Of a DNA stretch of 26,901 nt, positions 1 to 6,768 are shown piece after piece. How positions within the stretch are numbered: position 1 is the first letter of the stretch; every line of letters starts with the position of its first letter. The stretch comes from a virus. The notes under the pieces were generated by a model that did no database searches, was not told where the DNA came from, and was given only the letters and a program-made list of their open reading frames with translations. Position numbers and translations under genes: made by a program. The stretch covers positions 1-26,901 of IMG/VR virus record IMGVR_UViG_3300033182_000952, one strand, 5' to 3'.

Positions 1-19
1 CAAAGTTTTCTTGTGCCAT
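1..19 (-). CDS. 5' end of a gene cut by the window edge
   Basis: An ATG at 19-17 on the minus strand opens a frame reading MAQENF before the window ends. It lies 3 bases after the stop of the preceding gene (23-25), the spacing seen throughout this array, and a GAGGG stretch lies about 9 bases upstream as a possible ribosome binding site. Only six codons are visible, so no function can be given. Confidence 0.4.
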
Positions 20-22
20 AGT

Positions 23-763
23 TTATACCCTCTTTAGTAGCATGGCTCGATTTCCATTTGTGAATAGGAAACTTTCGCCAAATTTGTCAATGTTATAATC
101 GCCTAACAACTTTGTTAGCCAAACAATTTCACTGACAGAATTTTGATCCGCTGCAATAGAATCTGCAAGTGTTTCGTGTATAGTTTGCGGATCGTCTTCT
201 TTAACCATTTTTAATTGAACCGTTACACCAAATGGTTTATGAATTGTGATAATATCGTCGCTTAAAGTTAAATCGTCCATGAGAGTCTTTGTGAAAAAAC
301 TTTTAACTTCATCAGTGCGTATTGTGTTTAATTTTTGTTCGTACATACCAGACGTACCCGGTATAACACTTTTTAAATTTTCAGTGGTAACTTCAAAGTC
401 TCTACCGCTTTTATAATATTTGAATTTCCAATCATTGATACCTGTGAGTTTTTCTAGTCCGTATGTTAGATCTCTAATTTCTTCTGCAATCTTTGGAGTT
501 CTTAAAATTTCCACAAACACAGAATATTCACCATCGGTATTTTCGCCAGAACTAACATCAGCATCTAAAACGAAAGGGTAACCTTTCTCTACAAACTCCA
601 TCATGTCCTTTGCAGGATAACGATCTTTTATTTGAAATGTTAACACACAAACATCTTTGTCCTCGCCCATTTTAGAACGATATGTATCCACTTCAAACAT
701 AGGGCGGATCATGTCTTTCAGGTCGTTTGCTCTTAAACCTTCATTAAGCGGCTGGCTGTTCAT
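23..763 (-). CDS. conserved-type T4-like phage protein, unknown function
   Basis: This encodes 246 residues with no signal peptide or membrane segment, so it is probably soluble. The N-terminal part contains DLKDMIRPMFEVD and later VLDADVSSGE, and the composition is acidic and mixed alpha/beta. I recognise the general look of a conserved protein of marine T4-like myoviruses but cannot give a function. The ATG at 763 lies inside the end of the upstream gene (stop at 744), an overlap of 20 bases, so the two are probably translated together and may act together. A structural or assembly role is possible but not shown by the sequence. Gene reality is well supported by length and by the coupled arrangement. 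Confidence 0.8.
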   Translation of the reverse strand: MNSQPLNEGLRANDLKDMIRPMFEVDTYRSKMGEDKDVCVLTFQIKDRYPAKDMMEFVEKGYPFVLDADVSSGENTDGEYSVFVEILRTPKIAEEIRDLTYGLEKLTGINDWKFKYYKSGRDFEVTTENLKSVIPGTSGMYEQKLNTIRTDEVKSFFTKTLMDDLTLSDDIITIHKPFGVTVQLKMVKEDDPQTIHETLADSIAADQNSVSEIVWLTKLLGDYNIDKFGESFLFTNGNRAMLLKRV

Positions 764-1283
764 TTGCTGTCATTTCCTCTGCTGCTTGTTCTTGGGAAGG
801 TTCTAGAGGAGCGTTTACTCCAACAGCACCTTGCGAAAGAATGTCTTCTACTTTATTTTTATCGAGATTCGTATAGCCTCTTTGAATATTGCTCATCAAT
901 CTTTTCGGCATAGTAATTTTTACTAACCAAATTTCTTCTAAATCTATTTTACCTTTGCGAGTGCCTGGGCGGATGTCATCTGGCGTTTTAATTTTTCTAA
1001 CACGGGAAATAACGCTTTCACCGTATTGAACCTTGCAACCATACTCTAACAATCTTTCGCCACCTTTTGGTTCTGGCATTTTTTCTTTTGGCCACATAAA
1101 TGTGCATTCAATGAAATAGCGAGATTCTTTTGGTCCCGATACTAATTCACCGTCAATCCAGTTGTCGTAAACATATACGTCTAATTCGTCAATTACACGC
1201 TCAAAATCCTTCAATGTTTGTAACGAGTTATTCGACCCGTAGATTTGCTCTATATTGTTAATAATGTCTTTTATATTAGCCAT
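744..1283 (-). CDS. conserved-type T4-like phage protein, unknown function
   Basis: This encodes 179 residues. The central part holds FMWPKEKMPEP, GCKVQYGES and RPGTRKGKIDLEE, and it ends in a low-complexity Glu/Ala/Pro/Gln tail (from about residue 155) that is probably disordered. No catalytic motif is recognisable. A ribosome binding site AGGAAG lies 8 bases before the ATG at 1283. A late-promoter-like AATAAATA box lies 18 bases before the ATG, so this gene probably starts a transcript running leftward through the 246-residue gene. It is divergent from phoH. Function unknown. Confidence 0.8.
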   Translation of the reverse strand: MANIKDIINNIEQIYGSNNSLQTLKDFERVIDELDVYVYDNWIDGELVSGPKESRYFIECTFMWPKEKMPEPKGGERLLEYGCKVQYGESVISRVRKIKTPDDIRPGTRKGKIDLEEIWLVKITMPKRLMSNIQRGYTNLDKNKVEDILSQGAVGVNAPLEPSQEQAAEEMTANEQPAA

Positions 1284-1301
1284 GTGTTTTCTTCCTACTT
1301 G

Positions 1302-1309
1302 TATTTATT
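1302..1309 (-). promoter_or_regulatory. late-promoter-like box AATAAATA
   Basis: The minus strand reads GAATAAATAC, one mismatch from the T4 late -10 motif TATAAATA. It is 18 bases from the ATG at 1283, which leaves room for a short leader carrying the AGGAAG ribosome binding site. The same arrangement recurs at 21212-21219. The assignment is inferred from motif and position. Confidence 0.45.
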
Positions 1310-1327
1310 CAAAAAAATATCTAACAC

Positions 1328-1356
1328 TATAATATATTCTTTATCGAGTTAAATAC
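1328..1356 (+). promoter_or_regulatory. candidate promoter elements for phoH
   Basis: A perfect sigma-70 -10 hexamer TATAAT lies at 1328-1333, but no convincing -35 box sits 16-18 bases upstream. A GTTAAATAC box at 1348-1356 resembles the GTAAATAC boxes found before the two other plus-strand genes (20729-20736 and 21220-21227), so it may be a late-promoter variant. Either would give a leader containing the hairpin at 1370-1390. Confidence 0.35.
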
Positions 1357-1369
1357 TTTTGTGTTCGGG

Positions 1370-1390
1370 GTTCGGACACTGGGTCCGAAC
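1370..1390 (+). other. hairpin in the phoH leader
   Basis: GTTCGGAC at 1370-1377 is the exact reverse complement of GTCCGAAC at 1383-1390, with a 5-base loop (ACTGG). The 8-bp, partly GC-rich stem stands out in AT-rich surroundings. No T-run follows on either strand, so it is not a simple terminator. It ends 13 bases before the phoH ribosome binding site (AAGGAG, 1404-1409), which suits a structured 5' leader or a protein-binding site. Confidence 0.55.
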
Positions 1391-1420
1391 TTGGCACATT
1401 ATCAAGGAGAAACGACCTTT

Positions 1421-2125
1421 ATGAAAAGAAAAAAACAAGCGCAATTAGCAGAAAACGTGATCGAAATGCATAATCACAGATCCAAAAGAATTCAAATTTA
1501 TCCAAGAAATCTTAGTCAAGAAACTTACCTATTAAAATTAAATGACGAAAATAGGCATATTGTATTTGCAATAGGTCCTGCTGGTACGGGTAAAACAATG
1601 ATGGCTGTTCAATGGGCTATCAATGAATTCAAATGCGGTTTTGCAGATAAGATTGTGATTACACGCCCTGCTGTTTCGGTTGACGAACAACACGGATTCT
1701 TACCTGGAACTTTACAGGAAAAAATGGAACCATGGACTCGACCGATATTTGACGTGTTTGCGGAAAATTTTCATGCTAAAGAGATTGAGTCATTAGTAAG
1801 GGAGAATTTAATAGAAACTAGTCCTTTAGCGTATATGAGAGGAAGAACGTTTAAAAATGCAGTCATCATCGCAGACGAGATGCAAAATGCAACCCCAAGT
1901 CAAATGAAAATGCTTTTGACTAGAATAGGCGAAGGTTCTAAAATGATTGTTACTGGAGACTTGCAACAAGCAGATCGTCCAAGTAACAACGGTTTGTTAG
2001 AATTCCTTCAACTGTATAATAATTTTGAATGTCACAGATATGTTGATATATGTCAATTTACAACAAGTGACATCGAACGACACGAGGCGGTAAAAGAAAT
2101 ACTGGCTATTTACGGAGAAGAGTAA
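1421..2125 (+). CDS. phoH: PhoH-family P-loop ATPase
   Basis: This encodes 234 residues of the PhoH (NYN-less) ATPase fold. The Walker A motif GPAGTGKT is at residues 52-59, the Walker B/DEMQN motif (IIADEMQN) at about 149-156, and the TGD sensor at 178-180, all typical of PhoH. The ATG at 1421 was chosen because AAGGAG sits 11 bases upstream. An in-frame GTG at 1361 would add 20 residues translated through the leader hairpin and has no ribosome binding site. PhoH proteins are common in marine phages; the biological role is unsettled, with RNA metabolism or a phosphate-stress link proposed for relatives. This is one of only three plus-strand genes in the window. Its last codons overlap the convergent gene by 16 bases. 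Confidence 0.95.
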   Translation: MKRKKQAQLAENVIEMHNHRSKRIQIYPRNLSQETYLLKLNDENRHIVFAIGPAGTGKTMMAVQWAINEFKCGFADKIVITRPAVSVDEQHGFLPGTLQEKMEPWTRPIFDVFAENFHAKEIESLVRENLIETSPLAYMRGRTFKNAVIIADEMQNATPSQMKMLLTRIGEGSKMIVTGDLQQADRPSNNGLLEFLQLYNNFECHRYVDICQFTTSDIERHEAVKEILAIYGEE

Positions 2126-2361
2126 TCAGGCAAAAACGGAGTTAACTGATCTCCTAATTGTCTTTTATAAAACTCTAACATATCAGAAAATTCAGCCTTA
2201 GGATTAAGGCTGTTTTTAACAACCTTCTGCTCTTTAAGATCCAAGATTACACGGGCAGAGGTCAAGTGTTTATTTTTGACGGATTTCTTAAATTCAGTAA
2301 TCTCGTCCCATTTTCCATCTGGTTTTAGAATATAAGTTACAATCATATACCTGCCGTCCAT
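2110..2361 (-). CDS. small conserved-type phage protein
   Basis: This encodes 83 residues, beginning MDGRYMIVTYILKPDGKWDE and rich in Lys, Asp and Glu, with no membrane segment. It looks like a small alpha/beta protein, and the first half suggests paired beta strands. GGAG lies 9 bases before the ATG at 2361. It follows the dCMP deaminase gene by 3 bases in the same operon and overlaps the end of phoH convergently. A terminator-like hairpin for phoH lies inside it on the opposite strand. No function recognised. Confidence 0.75.
   Translation of the reverse strand: MDGRYMIVTYILKPDGKWDEITEFKKSVKNKHLTSARVILDLKEQKVVKNSLNPKAEFSDMLEFYKRQLGDQLTPFLPDYSSP
2193..2217 (+). terminator. rho-independent terminator-like hairpin after phoH
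   Basis: CAGCCTTA (2193-2200) pairs with TAAGGCTG (2205-2212) across a GGAT loop, and five T residues follow at 2213-2217. It lies 67 bases past the phoH stop on the same strand, as expected for an intrinsic terminator, although it is embedded within the convergent gene at 2110-2361. Confidence 0.65.
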
Positions 2362-2364
2362 TTA

Positions 2365-2829
2365 TTATTCTCCTTGTTTGTTTACTTCGACACCGGATGC
2401 TTTTAGGAATTGTATTCCTGAATCATCTCTATAATCTTCACCGTAAAATACACGCTGAATACCGCTTTGGTAAATTAATTTAGCACATTCTATACAAGGA
2501 CTATGTGTAATAAAAATGTCAGCACCGTATCCACTTTCGAATGATTTTGCTAGTTTAGTAATGGCGTTTGCTTCTGCGTGTAACACTTCGGGTTTAGTTT
2601 TAGGACCAGTACAATGATCGTGATAGCAACCAAGATCATAAGCAGGTCCTCCACCATCACAACATTGTTCACACGCATTATCCCAACCACTAGGCATACC
2701 ATTGTAACCGATAGAGATGATGCGATCATCCTTTACAACAATCGCACCTACCTTTAAACGCTTTGCTGAACTGAGGTTAGCAAAAATTTTTACTACCTCC
2801 ATGTATGCATTTATAAATTTTTGTTTCAT
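2365..2829 (-). CDS. dCMP deaminase
   Basis: This encodes 154 residues of a deoxycytidylate deaminase, which converts dCMP to dUMP to feed dTMP synthesis for phage DNA. The zinc and catalytic signature is complete: HAE at residues 84-86, and PCIEC with Cys112 and Cys115. A Cys/His-rich insert (CEQCC at 53-57, then CYHDHC at about 68-73) lies between strands, as in T4-type dCMP deaminases that bind a second zinc. Its ATG overlaps the ferredoxin stop (ATGA at 2829-2826), so translation is probably coupled. With the MazG-like enzyme downstream it forms a nucleotide-pool module. T4 calls this gene cd. Confidence 0.93.
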   Translation of the reverse strand: MKQKFINAYMEVVKIFANLSSAKRLKVGAIVVKDDRIISIGYNGMPSGWDNACEQCCDGGGPAYDLGCYHDHCTGPKTKPEVLHAEANAITKLAKSFESGYGADIFITHSPCIECAKLIYQSGIQRVFYGEDYRDDSGIQFLKASGVEVNKQGE

Positions 2830-3149
2830 TCTTCTAGTAAGTCTAGTTTATTAGTTTTGCCATTCCACTCGTCTGCATCTGGTAACGAGTCTTTTCTTTG
2901 TGTAATATTAGGCCACATTTCACTTAATCGTTCATTGAGTTCTGTCCACATAGGAATATCATAATTCACATCATTGTCGGCAATAATAGCGTCTGCTGGA
3001 CATTCTGGAACACAAACACCGCAGTCAATACATTCACTTGGCTTAATTACTAGAAAGTTAGGACCTTCGTAAAAGCAGTCTACTGGACAAACTTCTACAC
3101 AGTCGGTGTACTTGCATTTAATACAATTATCTGTTACTAAGTATGTCAT
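2826..3149 (-). CDS. fdxA: seven-iron ferredoxin (FdI/FdxA type)
   Basis: This encodes 107 residues, the usual length for Azotobacter FdI-type ferredoxins with one 3Fe-4S and one 4Fe-4S cluster. Cysteines at 9, 12, 17, 21, 25, 40, 43, 46 and 50 match that arrangement, including [14 protein letters not shown] and CIDCGVC. The C-terminal MWPNIT and [12 protein letters not shown] stretches are also family hallmarks, so this is an intact, full-length protein. It would carry low-potential electrons; the partner is unknown. Candidates are host reductases or a ribonucleotide reductase elsewhere in the phage genome. GAGG lies 7 bases before the ATG. Close likeness to bacterial FdI suggests acquisition from a proteobacterial host, which is inference. 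Confidence 0.93.
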   Translation of the reverse strand: MTYLVTDNCIKCKYTDCVEVCPVDCFYEGPNFLVIKPSECIDCGVCVPECPADAIIADNDVNYDIPMWTELNERLSEMWPNITQRKDSLPDADEWNGKTNKLDLLEE

Positions 3150-3185
3150 TTTTATACCTCATCATGATTATGCATGTACATATTT

Positions 3186-4100
3186 TTATAATCTCGCAAG
3201 TTTAATAAGTGTTGCGGCTAGGTTAATTTCAGGATCAACAACTAATGTATGATCAACTAGTCCTTGTTTAATTATCAAAATTGCTTTGTCTTGATTAATT
3301 TCATCCCCAAAGATTTCGATATTATCATAAAGCCATCTGTATACTTCTTCCATTTCTTCAGCACGAATTTTACCACAAAGTAATTTACGTGCTTCTTGTA
3401 TCTTTCCTGCTTTAAACAATTCAACCATTTCAAATTTCCAATCTGCTTCTCCCGCATCGCCTTTTTGAGGAGAATCTAAATGATTGTCGTGTACGTTTTG
3501 TTGTATAAGATTAATACATTTGCGTAAGTCTGGATATGTAACACGCACATAATTATCTAATGTGTCTAGATCGAAATCAACTTGCTCGTCGATTAGAATG
3601 GTTGCTACTCTAGCAGTAAATTCTGCCATATCAACTTTTTCGATATGGAATCCTTGACAACGACTATGGATAGCAGGAATAATTTTATTAGGATAGTTAC
3701 ATGTTAGAATGAAACGTGCAGTATTATGATATTCCTCCATAACTCCACGCAATGCCGCTTGTGCGTTTGGCGACAAATAATCCGCTTCGTCAAGTAATAC
3801 AACTTTAAACGGACCAAATGGAATCATTTGCACAAAGTTAACAATTTTATCACGAACATCATCCACGCTGTTTGTTCGACTTGCGTTGATTTCTAAAAAG
3901 TCATATTCTTCCACTCCAAGTTCATGAACAAGCATTTTTGCCATAGTGGTCTTGCCAATTCCTGCACTACCACTAAGCAATAAGTGAGGTATACTTTTAT
4001 CAGCAATCCAACGTTTTACTTGTTTACGTTGACCTTCATCTCGAAATACATAACCGTCTAGGGTTTTAGGACGATACTTTTCAACCCAAAGTTCTTTCAT
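3186..4100 (-). CDS. 44: sliding-clamp loader ATPase subunit (T4 gp44-like)
   Basis: This encodes 304 residues of an AAA+ clamp loader; T4 gp44 is slightly longer at 319. Visible motifs are VEKYRPKTLDG at the N terminus, Walker A GSAGIGKT at 44-51, Walker B VVLLDEAD at 100-107, a sensor 1 region TCNYPNKI at about 133-140, and the arginine-finger SRC motif at 146-148. Four copies would load the phage sliding clamp (gp45) at primer ends together with a small subunit (gp62), neither of which is in this window. AAGGAT lies 7 bases before the ATG. It follows the 73-residue gene by 3 bases. Confidence 0.94.
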   Translation of the reverse strand: MKELWVEKYRPKTLDGYVFRDEGQRKQVKRWIADKSIPHLLLSGSAGIGKTTMAKMLVHELGVEEYDFLEINASRTNSVDDVRDKIVNFVQMIPFGPFKVVLLDEADYLSPNAQAALRGVMEEYHNTARFILTCNYPNKIIPAIHSRCQGFHIEKVDMAEFTARVATILIDEQVDFDLDTLDNYVRVTYPDLRKCINLIQQNVHDNHLDSPQKGDAGEADWKFEMVELFKAGKIQEARKLLCGKIRAEEMEEVYRWLYDNIEIFGDEINQDKAILIIKQGLVDHTLVVDPEINLAATLIKLARL

Positions 4101-4103
4101 AAT

Positions 4104-4325
4104 TTATCCTTCGTGTGTTTTTCCAGAAAGTGTATTCATATAGATAGAATCAGGATCAAATTTACTTGGAACCTTTTTAACTTCTGTTTTTATTAGTTCA
4201 TTAGTTCTGTCAGCTACACGTCGAATATCTAACGATAGCGCACCTGTTCCAATTTGATTTTCTACAAATTGGGCTACATCATGCAAGCAGATTACTGCCT
4301 GCTTTAAATTTTTAATGTCGGTCAT
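4104..4325 (-). CDS. small protein of unknown function
   Basis: This encodes 73 residues. The first 50 look helical (LKQAVICLHDVAQFVEN and later IRRVADRTNELIKTEV), followed by a short polar tail. There is no cysteine pair, membrane helix or enzyme motif. Gene reality is supported by its tight position between the clamp loader (3 bases) and the upstream 128-residue gene (27 bases), with GGAG about 6 bases before the ATG. It could be a small partner of a replication protein, but nothing in the sequence proves this. Confidence 0.65.
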   Translation of the reverse strand: MTDIKNLKQAVICLHDVAQFVENQIGTGALSLDIRRVADRTNELIKTEVKKVPSKFDPDSIYMNTLSGKTHEG

Positions 4326-4352
4326 CTTCCACTCTCCAAATCCCTTACGACT

Positions 4353-4739
4353 TTATACCTTTATCCAAACAGAATAACTGTTTAATTTAAACGCACCTAG
4401 ACATTCTCCGTCCCATAAAGGATTTTCTTTAGGTCCGGTCATTGATAACCAGGTTGATCCGTTTTCTCTTTTCCATACATAATAAATTTGTCCTATAATA
4501 GGAACAAACCTATATTCTGAATTATACACTAATTCATTTATTTCTGCAAGCTCTATTAGTTCATCATATTGTTTTTTTATTTCATCAAAACGTTGATCTA
4601 CAAAATGTTGAGCTTCTACCAATTTAGACTTTTTGAAACCAACAACATCAGGAACCGTGATTGCCGGAGCACCTACATTACTGGCATAAGTTAGGCTTCT
4701 AGCATTTTCACAATACCCTAAAGGTTTCTTATCAGCCAT
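4353..4739 (-). CDS. DUF2452-like conserved protein
   Basis: This encodes 128 residues. The N-terminal SNVGAPAITVPDV resembles the GAP-containing start of DUF2452 proteins found in marine T4-like phages and some bacteria; this is a tentative family match from memory. The middle is a charged helix (residues about 35-68), and the C-terminal half looks like a small beta domain (YRFVPIIGQIYYVWKR, then WLSMTGPKENPLWDG). It overlaps the MazG-like gene by 8 bases. Function unknown. Confidence 0.7.
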   Translation of the reverse strand: MADKKPLGYCENARSLTYASNVGAPAITVPDVVGFKKSKLVEAQHFVDQRFDEIKKQYDELIELAEINELVYNSEYRFVPIIGQIYYVWKRENGSTWLSMTGPKENPLWDGECLGAFKLNSYSVWIKV

Positions 4740-5106
4740 TTTTTATCAAATAAGGTTCCAGTTCTGGAGCCTTCCAACCTTCTGGTTTTAGTACTTTGCC
4801 ATCGTCACGCTTGCGAACTTTTCCTGTTTCTGGATCAATCTTAGCAAAGTTAGTACGCATTACTTCGTTCCATGCACCTTCTCCATCTGCACCTATGCTA
4901 TGTATAGCACCAATGGTGACAACAAGAATATCAATTAATGCATCTAGTTCTTCTATGCGATCATTTCTAATGAGAGCAAGTTCAAGCTCTTCTACTTCTT
5001 CTCTAATAAGATCCAAATACATTCCGTATTGTGAGTTATTCATTTTAATTGTGCTTTGGTCGCACGCCTTCATAAATTTTTCTTGATCTGCAAACGGGTT
5101 AGTCAT
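4732..5106 (-). CDS. MazG-like / PRA-PH nucleotide pyrophosphohydrolase
   Basis: This encodes 124 residues of an all-alpha NTP pyrophosphohydrolase. The metal-binding pattern is present: EEVEE at 36-40 and a second set including Glu53, Asp55 and Asp59 (EELDALIDILV). The C-terminal NFAKI-DPETGKVRKRDDGKV region with KPEGWKAP is typical of phage MazG-like and phosphoribosyl-ATP pyrophosphohydrolase-like proteins. It would hydrolyse nucleoside triphosphates or derivatives, shaping nucleotide pools or (p)ppGpp-type signals; the substrate cannot be read from sequence. The ATG at 5106 overlaps the stop of the dehydrogenase gene (TAATG). Confidence 0.85.
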   Translation of the reverse strand: MTNPFADQEKFMKACDQSTIKMNNSQYGMYLDLIREEVEELELALIRNDRIEELDALIDILVVTIGAIHSIGADGEGAWNEVMRTNFAKIDPETGKVRKRDDGKVLKPEGWKAPELEPYLIKNG

Positions 5107-5882
5107 TATTTTCTCCTGTGTCTGTTGTTGATCGTTTCTACTCTATCCATAAGTTCAAAATTAATATTTTTATCTAAAGCATATTCTATAATAGCAGCAA
5201 CATCTTTTGGAAAACAACCTCCTCCCCAACCGTATTGCCCATCGTATCCTGGAACATTCATGTGTGTTTTACCAATTCGATCATCACAATGTGCAAGTCG
5301 TTGTATTTCCTTCCAATCAATATTATCTTGTTCTGCTAACTCATAAAAGTCGTTCATAAAAGTTACTTTTGTAGCAAGGTAACTATTCATCATGTATTTG
5401 AAAAATGATGCTGATTTTATATCAGTAATTAATATTTTTTTATCATCAATGTCAATAGAACCGGTAATAATTTCCACAGCACGATTACAAAATGACAATG
5501 TTCCGCCTACAACTAAAAATTTAGACATCATGTAATCTTTGATGTTATTTTTTGCTGTTAAAAATTCTGGTGAGTGTACAAGGTTTGGGTATGTCTTTTG
5601 TAACTTTTCGTAAGTACCGGGAGGAGCAGTTACTTTGCTAATAATAGGAACAGAAGGATGCACTTCTAATTTTGACAATACTTCCTCTAGAATAGAAGTA
5701 TCACAGTGACCGTCTTCGGTAGGCGGCGATGGAACGCAAACGTAAACTGCATCGCACGCTACAAATTTTTCTAAAGGGACGCTTTCTTTTAAACCAGGAT
5801 CATTAATAATAACATTGTGATCGTTATGTGACCATGCAATGGCCGATCCTACATAGCCAAAGCCAACAATTCCAATAAGCAT
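5106..5882 (-). CDS. short UDP-glucose/GDP-mannose dehydrogenase-family protein
   Basis: This encodes 258 residues. The N-terminal Rossmann domain has GFGYVG at 7-12, followed by VCVPSPPTEDG and the SPEFL motif at 104-108. The central dimer domain has Lys162 and Asn166, and the catalytic loop GGGCFPKD contains Cys223 and Asp227. These are features of NAD-dependent nucleotide-sugar 6-dehydrogenases (UDP-glucose to UDP-glucuronate type). Usual members exceed about 390 residues; this one stops after the central domain and lacks the C-terminal nucleotide-sugar domain. The position of the second conserved Glu after PEFL is Ala110. It may be a minimal enzyme or have altered specificity. It may feed surface-sugar chemistry with the KDO operon at 21.5-25.7 kb. 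Confidence 0.88.
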   Translation of the reverse strand: MLIGIVGFGYVGSAIAWSHNDHNVIINDPGLKESVPLEKFVACDAVYVCVPSPPTEDGHCDTSILEEVLSKLEVHPSVPIISKVTAPPGTYEKLQKTYPNLVHSPEFLTAKNNIKDYMMSKFLVVGGTLSFCNRAVEIITGSIDIDDKKILITDIKSASFFKYMMNSYLATKVTFMNDFYELAEQDNIDWKEIQRLAHCDDRIGKTHMNVPGYDGQYGWGGGCFPKDVAAIIEYALDKNINFELMDRVETINNRHRRK

Positions 5883-5893
5883 ATTAACCTACT

Positions 5894-6130
5894 TTATTTT
5901 TTTAAGTAGTTTACTATACGCTCTTTTTCTCTAGTTGTCAACCACTCATCTTCGCCCACGAACGTCGGACATTCTTCAATTAGGCTATCTAATATGTCTT
6001 TAATAAGATACAAATCTTTTTTAAGATCAAAAGAAACGTAGCCGTCATTATACGGACTGCTACATTCTCTTGCAATCTGTCTTAAATTAGATATTATTTG
6101 AGGAACATCTGCTGGTTGTTTATACCCCAT
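5894..6130 (-). CDS. small protein of unknown function
   Basis: This encodes 78 residues, mostly predicted helix, with VPQIISNLRQIARE near the start and KDLYLIKDILDSLIEE centrally, then WLTTREKERIVNYLKK. The ATG at 6130 overlaps the stop of the GroES-like gene (TGATG), and AAAGGA lies 4-5 bases upstream. A GTG at 6133 is in frame but too close to the ribosome binding site. No membrane segment or enzyme motif is visible. Confidence 0.7.
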   Translation of the reverse strand: MGYKQPADVPQIISNLRQIARECSSPYNDGYVSFDLKKDLYLIKDILDSLIEECPTFVGEDEWLTTREKERIVNYLKK

Positions 6131-6534
6131 CACGTCCTTTCCATAAACACGGAAGGATCAATGTCATAACCTGCGCCATCTTTATATTCTGTTCCAATAT
6201 AATTGATATCAGGTTCCTCATCGCTCCACCCAATAATTGATTTTGTTTCTACTTTCTGCAATTCAATAATTTCTCCATTATCAAATTGCAAGGGAAATTT
6301 ACGAGTCCATCTACCATGTTCTACTAAGATCCAATCTCCTACTTTCACATCTTTTTGTTCTGGACCAACAGCAAACACCTTACCCCATCTTGGTTTAATC
6401 CCATGATTTTTGCCGTCGTCGGATCCAATTATAATTCCTGTTTTGGTTTTCATTTCACCAAATTCCATATCTTTTACTAACACGTCGTCGTGTATAGCTC
6501 TAATATTTTTAACTTTAATTGGATTAATAACCAT
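6130..6534 (-). CDS. groES: GroES-like co-chaperonin (T4 gp31 type)
   Basis: This encodes 134 residues, against about 97 for bacterial GroES and 111 for T4 gp31. The GroES beta-barrel pattern is visible: AIHDDVLVKDMEFGE at the start, a mobile-loop region with KTKTGIIIGSDDGK (about 29-42), RWGKVFAVGPE, then KVGDWILVEHG. The C-terminal 25-30 residues past SIIGWSDEEP are an extension. It would cap the host GroEL for folding phage capsid or other proteins. GAGGAA lies 5 bases before the ATG. It is followed directly by the 78-residue gene. Confidence 0.87.
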   Translation of the reverse strand: MVINPIKVKNIRAIHDDVLVKDMEFGEMKTKTGIIIGSDDGKNHGIKPRWGKVFAVGPEQKDVKVGDWILVEHGRWTRKFPLQFDNGEIIELQKVETKSIIGWSDEEPDINYIGTEYKDGAGYDIDPSVFMERT

Positions 6535-6543
6535 AAATTCCTC

Positions 6544-6768
6544 TTATTTCTTACGTGACGGTACGTCTTCTTGTGCTGCTCTTGGATTTTTCTTATAGTA
6601 GTCTGCTAGAATTTGTTCTCTAGTTTTAACAATTTTTCCGCCCTTGCCAAGTTCATCACCACGAGCATTAACTTTCATATTTCCTACAGCAGGAAGCAAT
6701 TCATTTTTGAGGTTAAGTTTTTCCATATCAACTTCTTTACCTCTCATACTTCTGTATACTTTACCCAT
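6544..6768 (-). CDS. small conserved-type T4-like phage protein
   Basis: This encodes 74 basic, polar residues beginning MGKVYRSMRGKEVDMEKL. Later NARGDELGKGGKIV is followed by TREQILADYYKKNPRA. I recognise this as the type of short conserved protein seen in marine T4-like phages but know no function. A strong AAGGAG ribosome binding site precedes the ATG by 6 bases and is itself coded within the end of the 28-residue ORF upstream, whose stop overlaps this start (TAATG at 6770-6766). Confidence 0.75.
   Translation of the reverse strand: MGKVYRSMRGKEVDMEKLNLKNELLPAVGNMKVNARGDELGKGGKIVKTREQILADYYKKNPRAAQEDVPSRKK

Noticed and set aside
1361-1400. Possible tRNA-like element near the phoH leader hairpin
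   Set aside because: The GGTTCGG-like text suggested a T-arm, but no acceptor, D or anticodon stems could be folded around it.
1361-1420. In-frame GTG that would extend phoH by 20 residues
   Set aside because: It would translate the leader hairpin and has no ribosome binding site, while the ATG at 1421 has AAGGAG at good spacing.
3275-3457. 60-residue minus-strand ORF inside the clamp-loader gene
   Set aside because: It lies in another frame of a clear gp44-type gene and shows no start signal or coding pattern of its own.
5056-5346. Plus-strand ORF with Ser/Cys/Ile-rich peptide
   Set aside because: It is antisense to the dehydrogenase catalytic region and MazG start; composition is that of a reverse-complement shadow.
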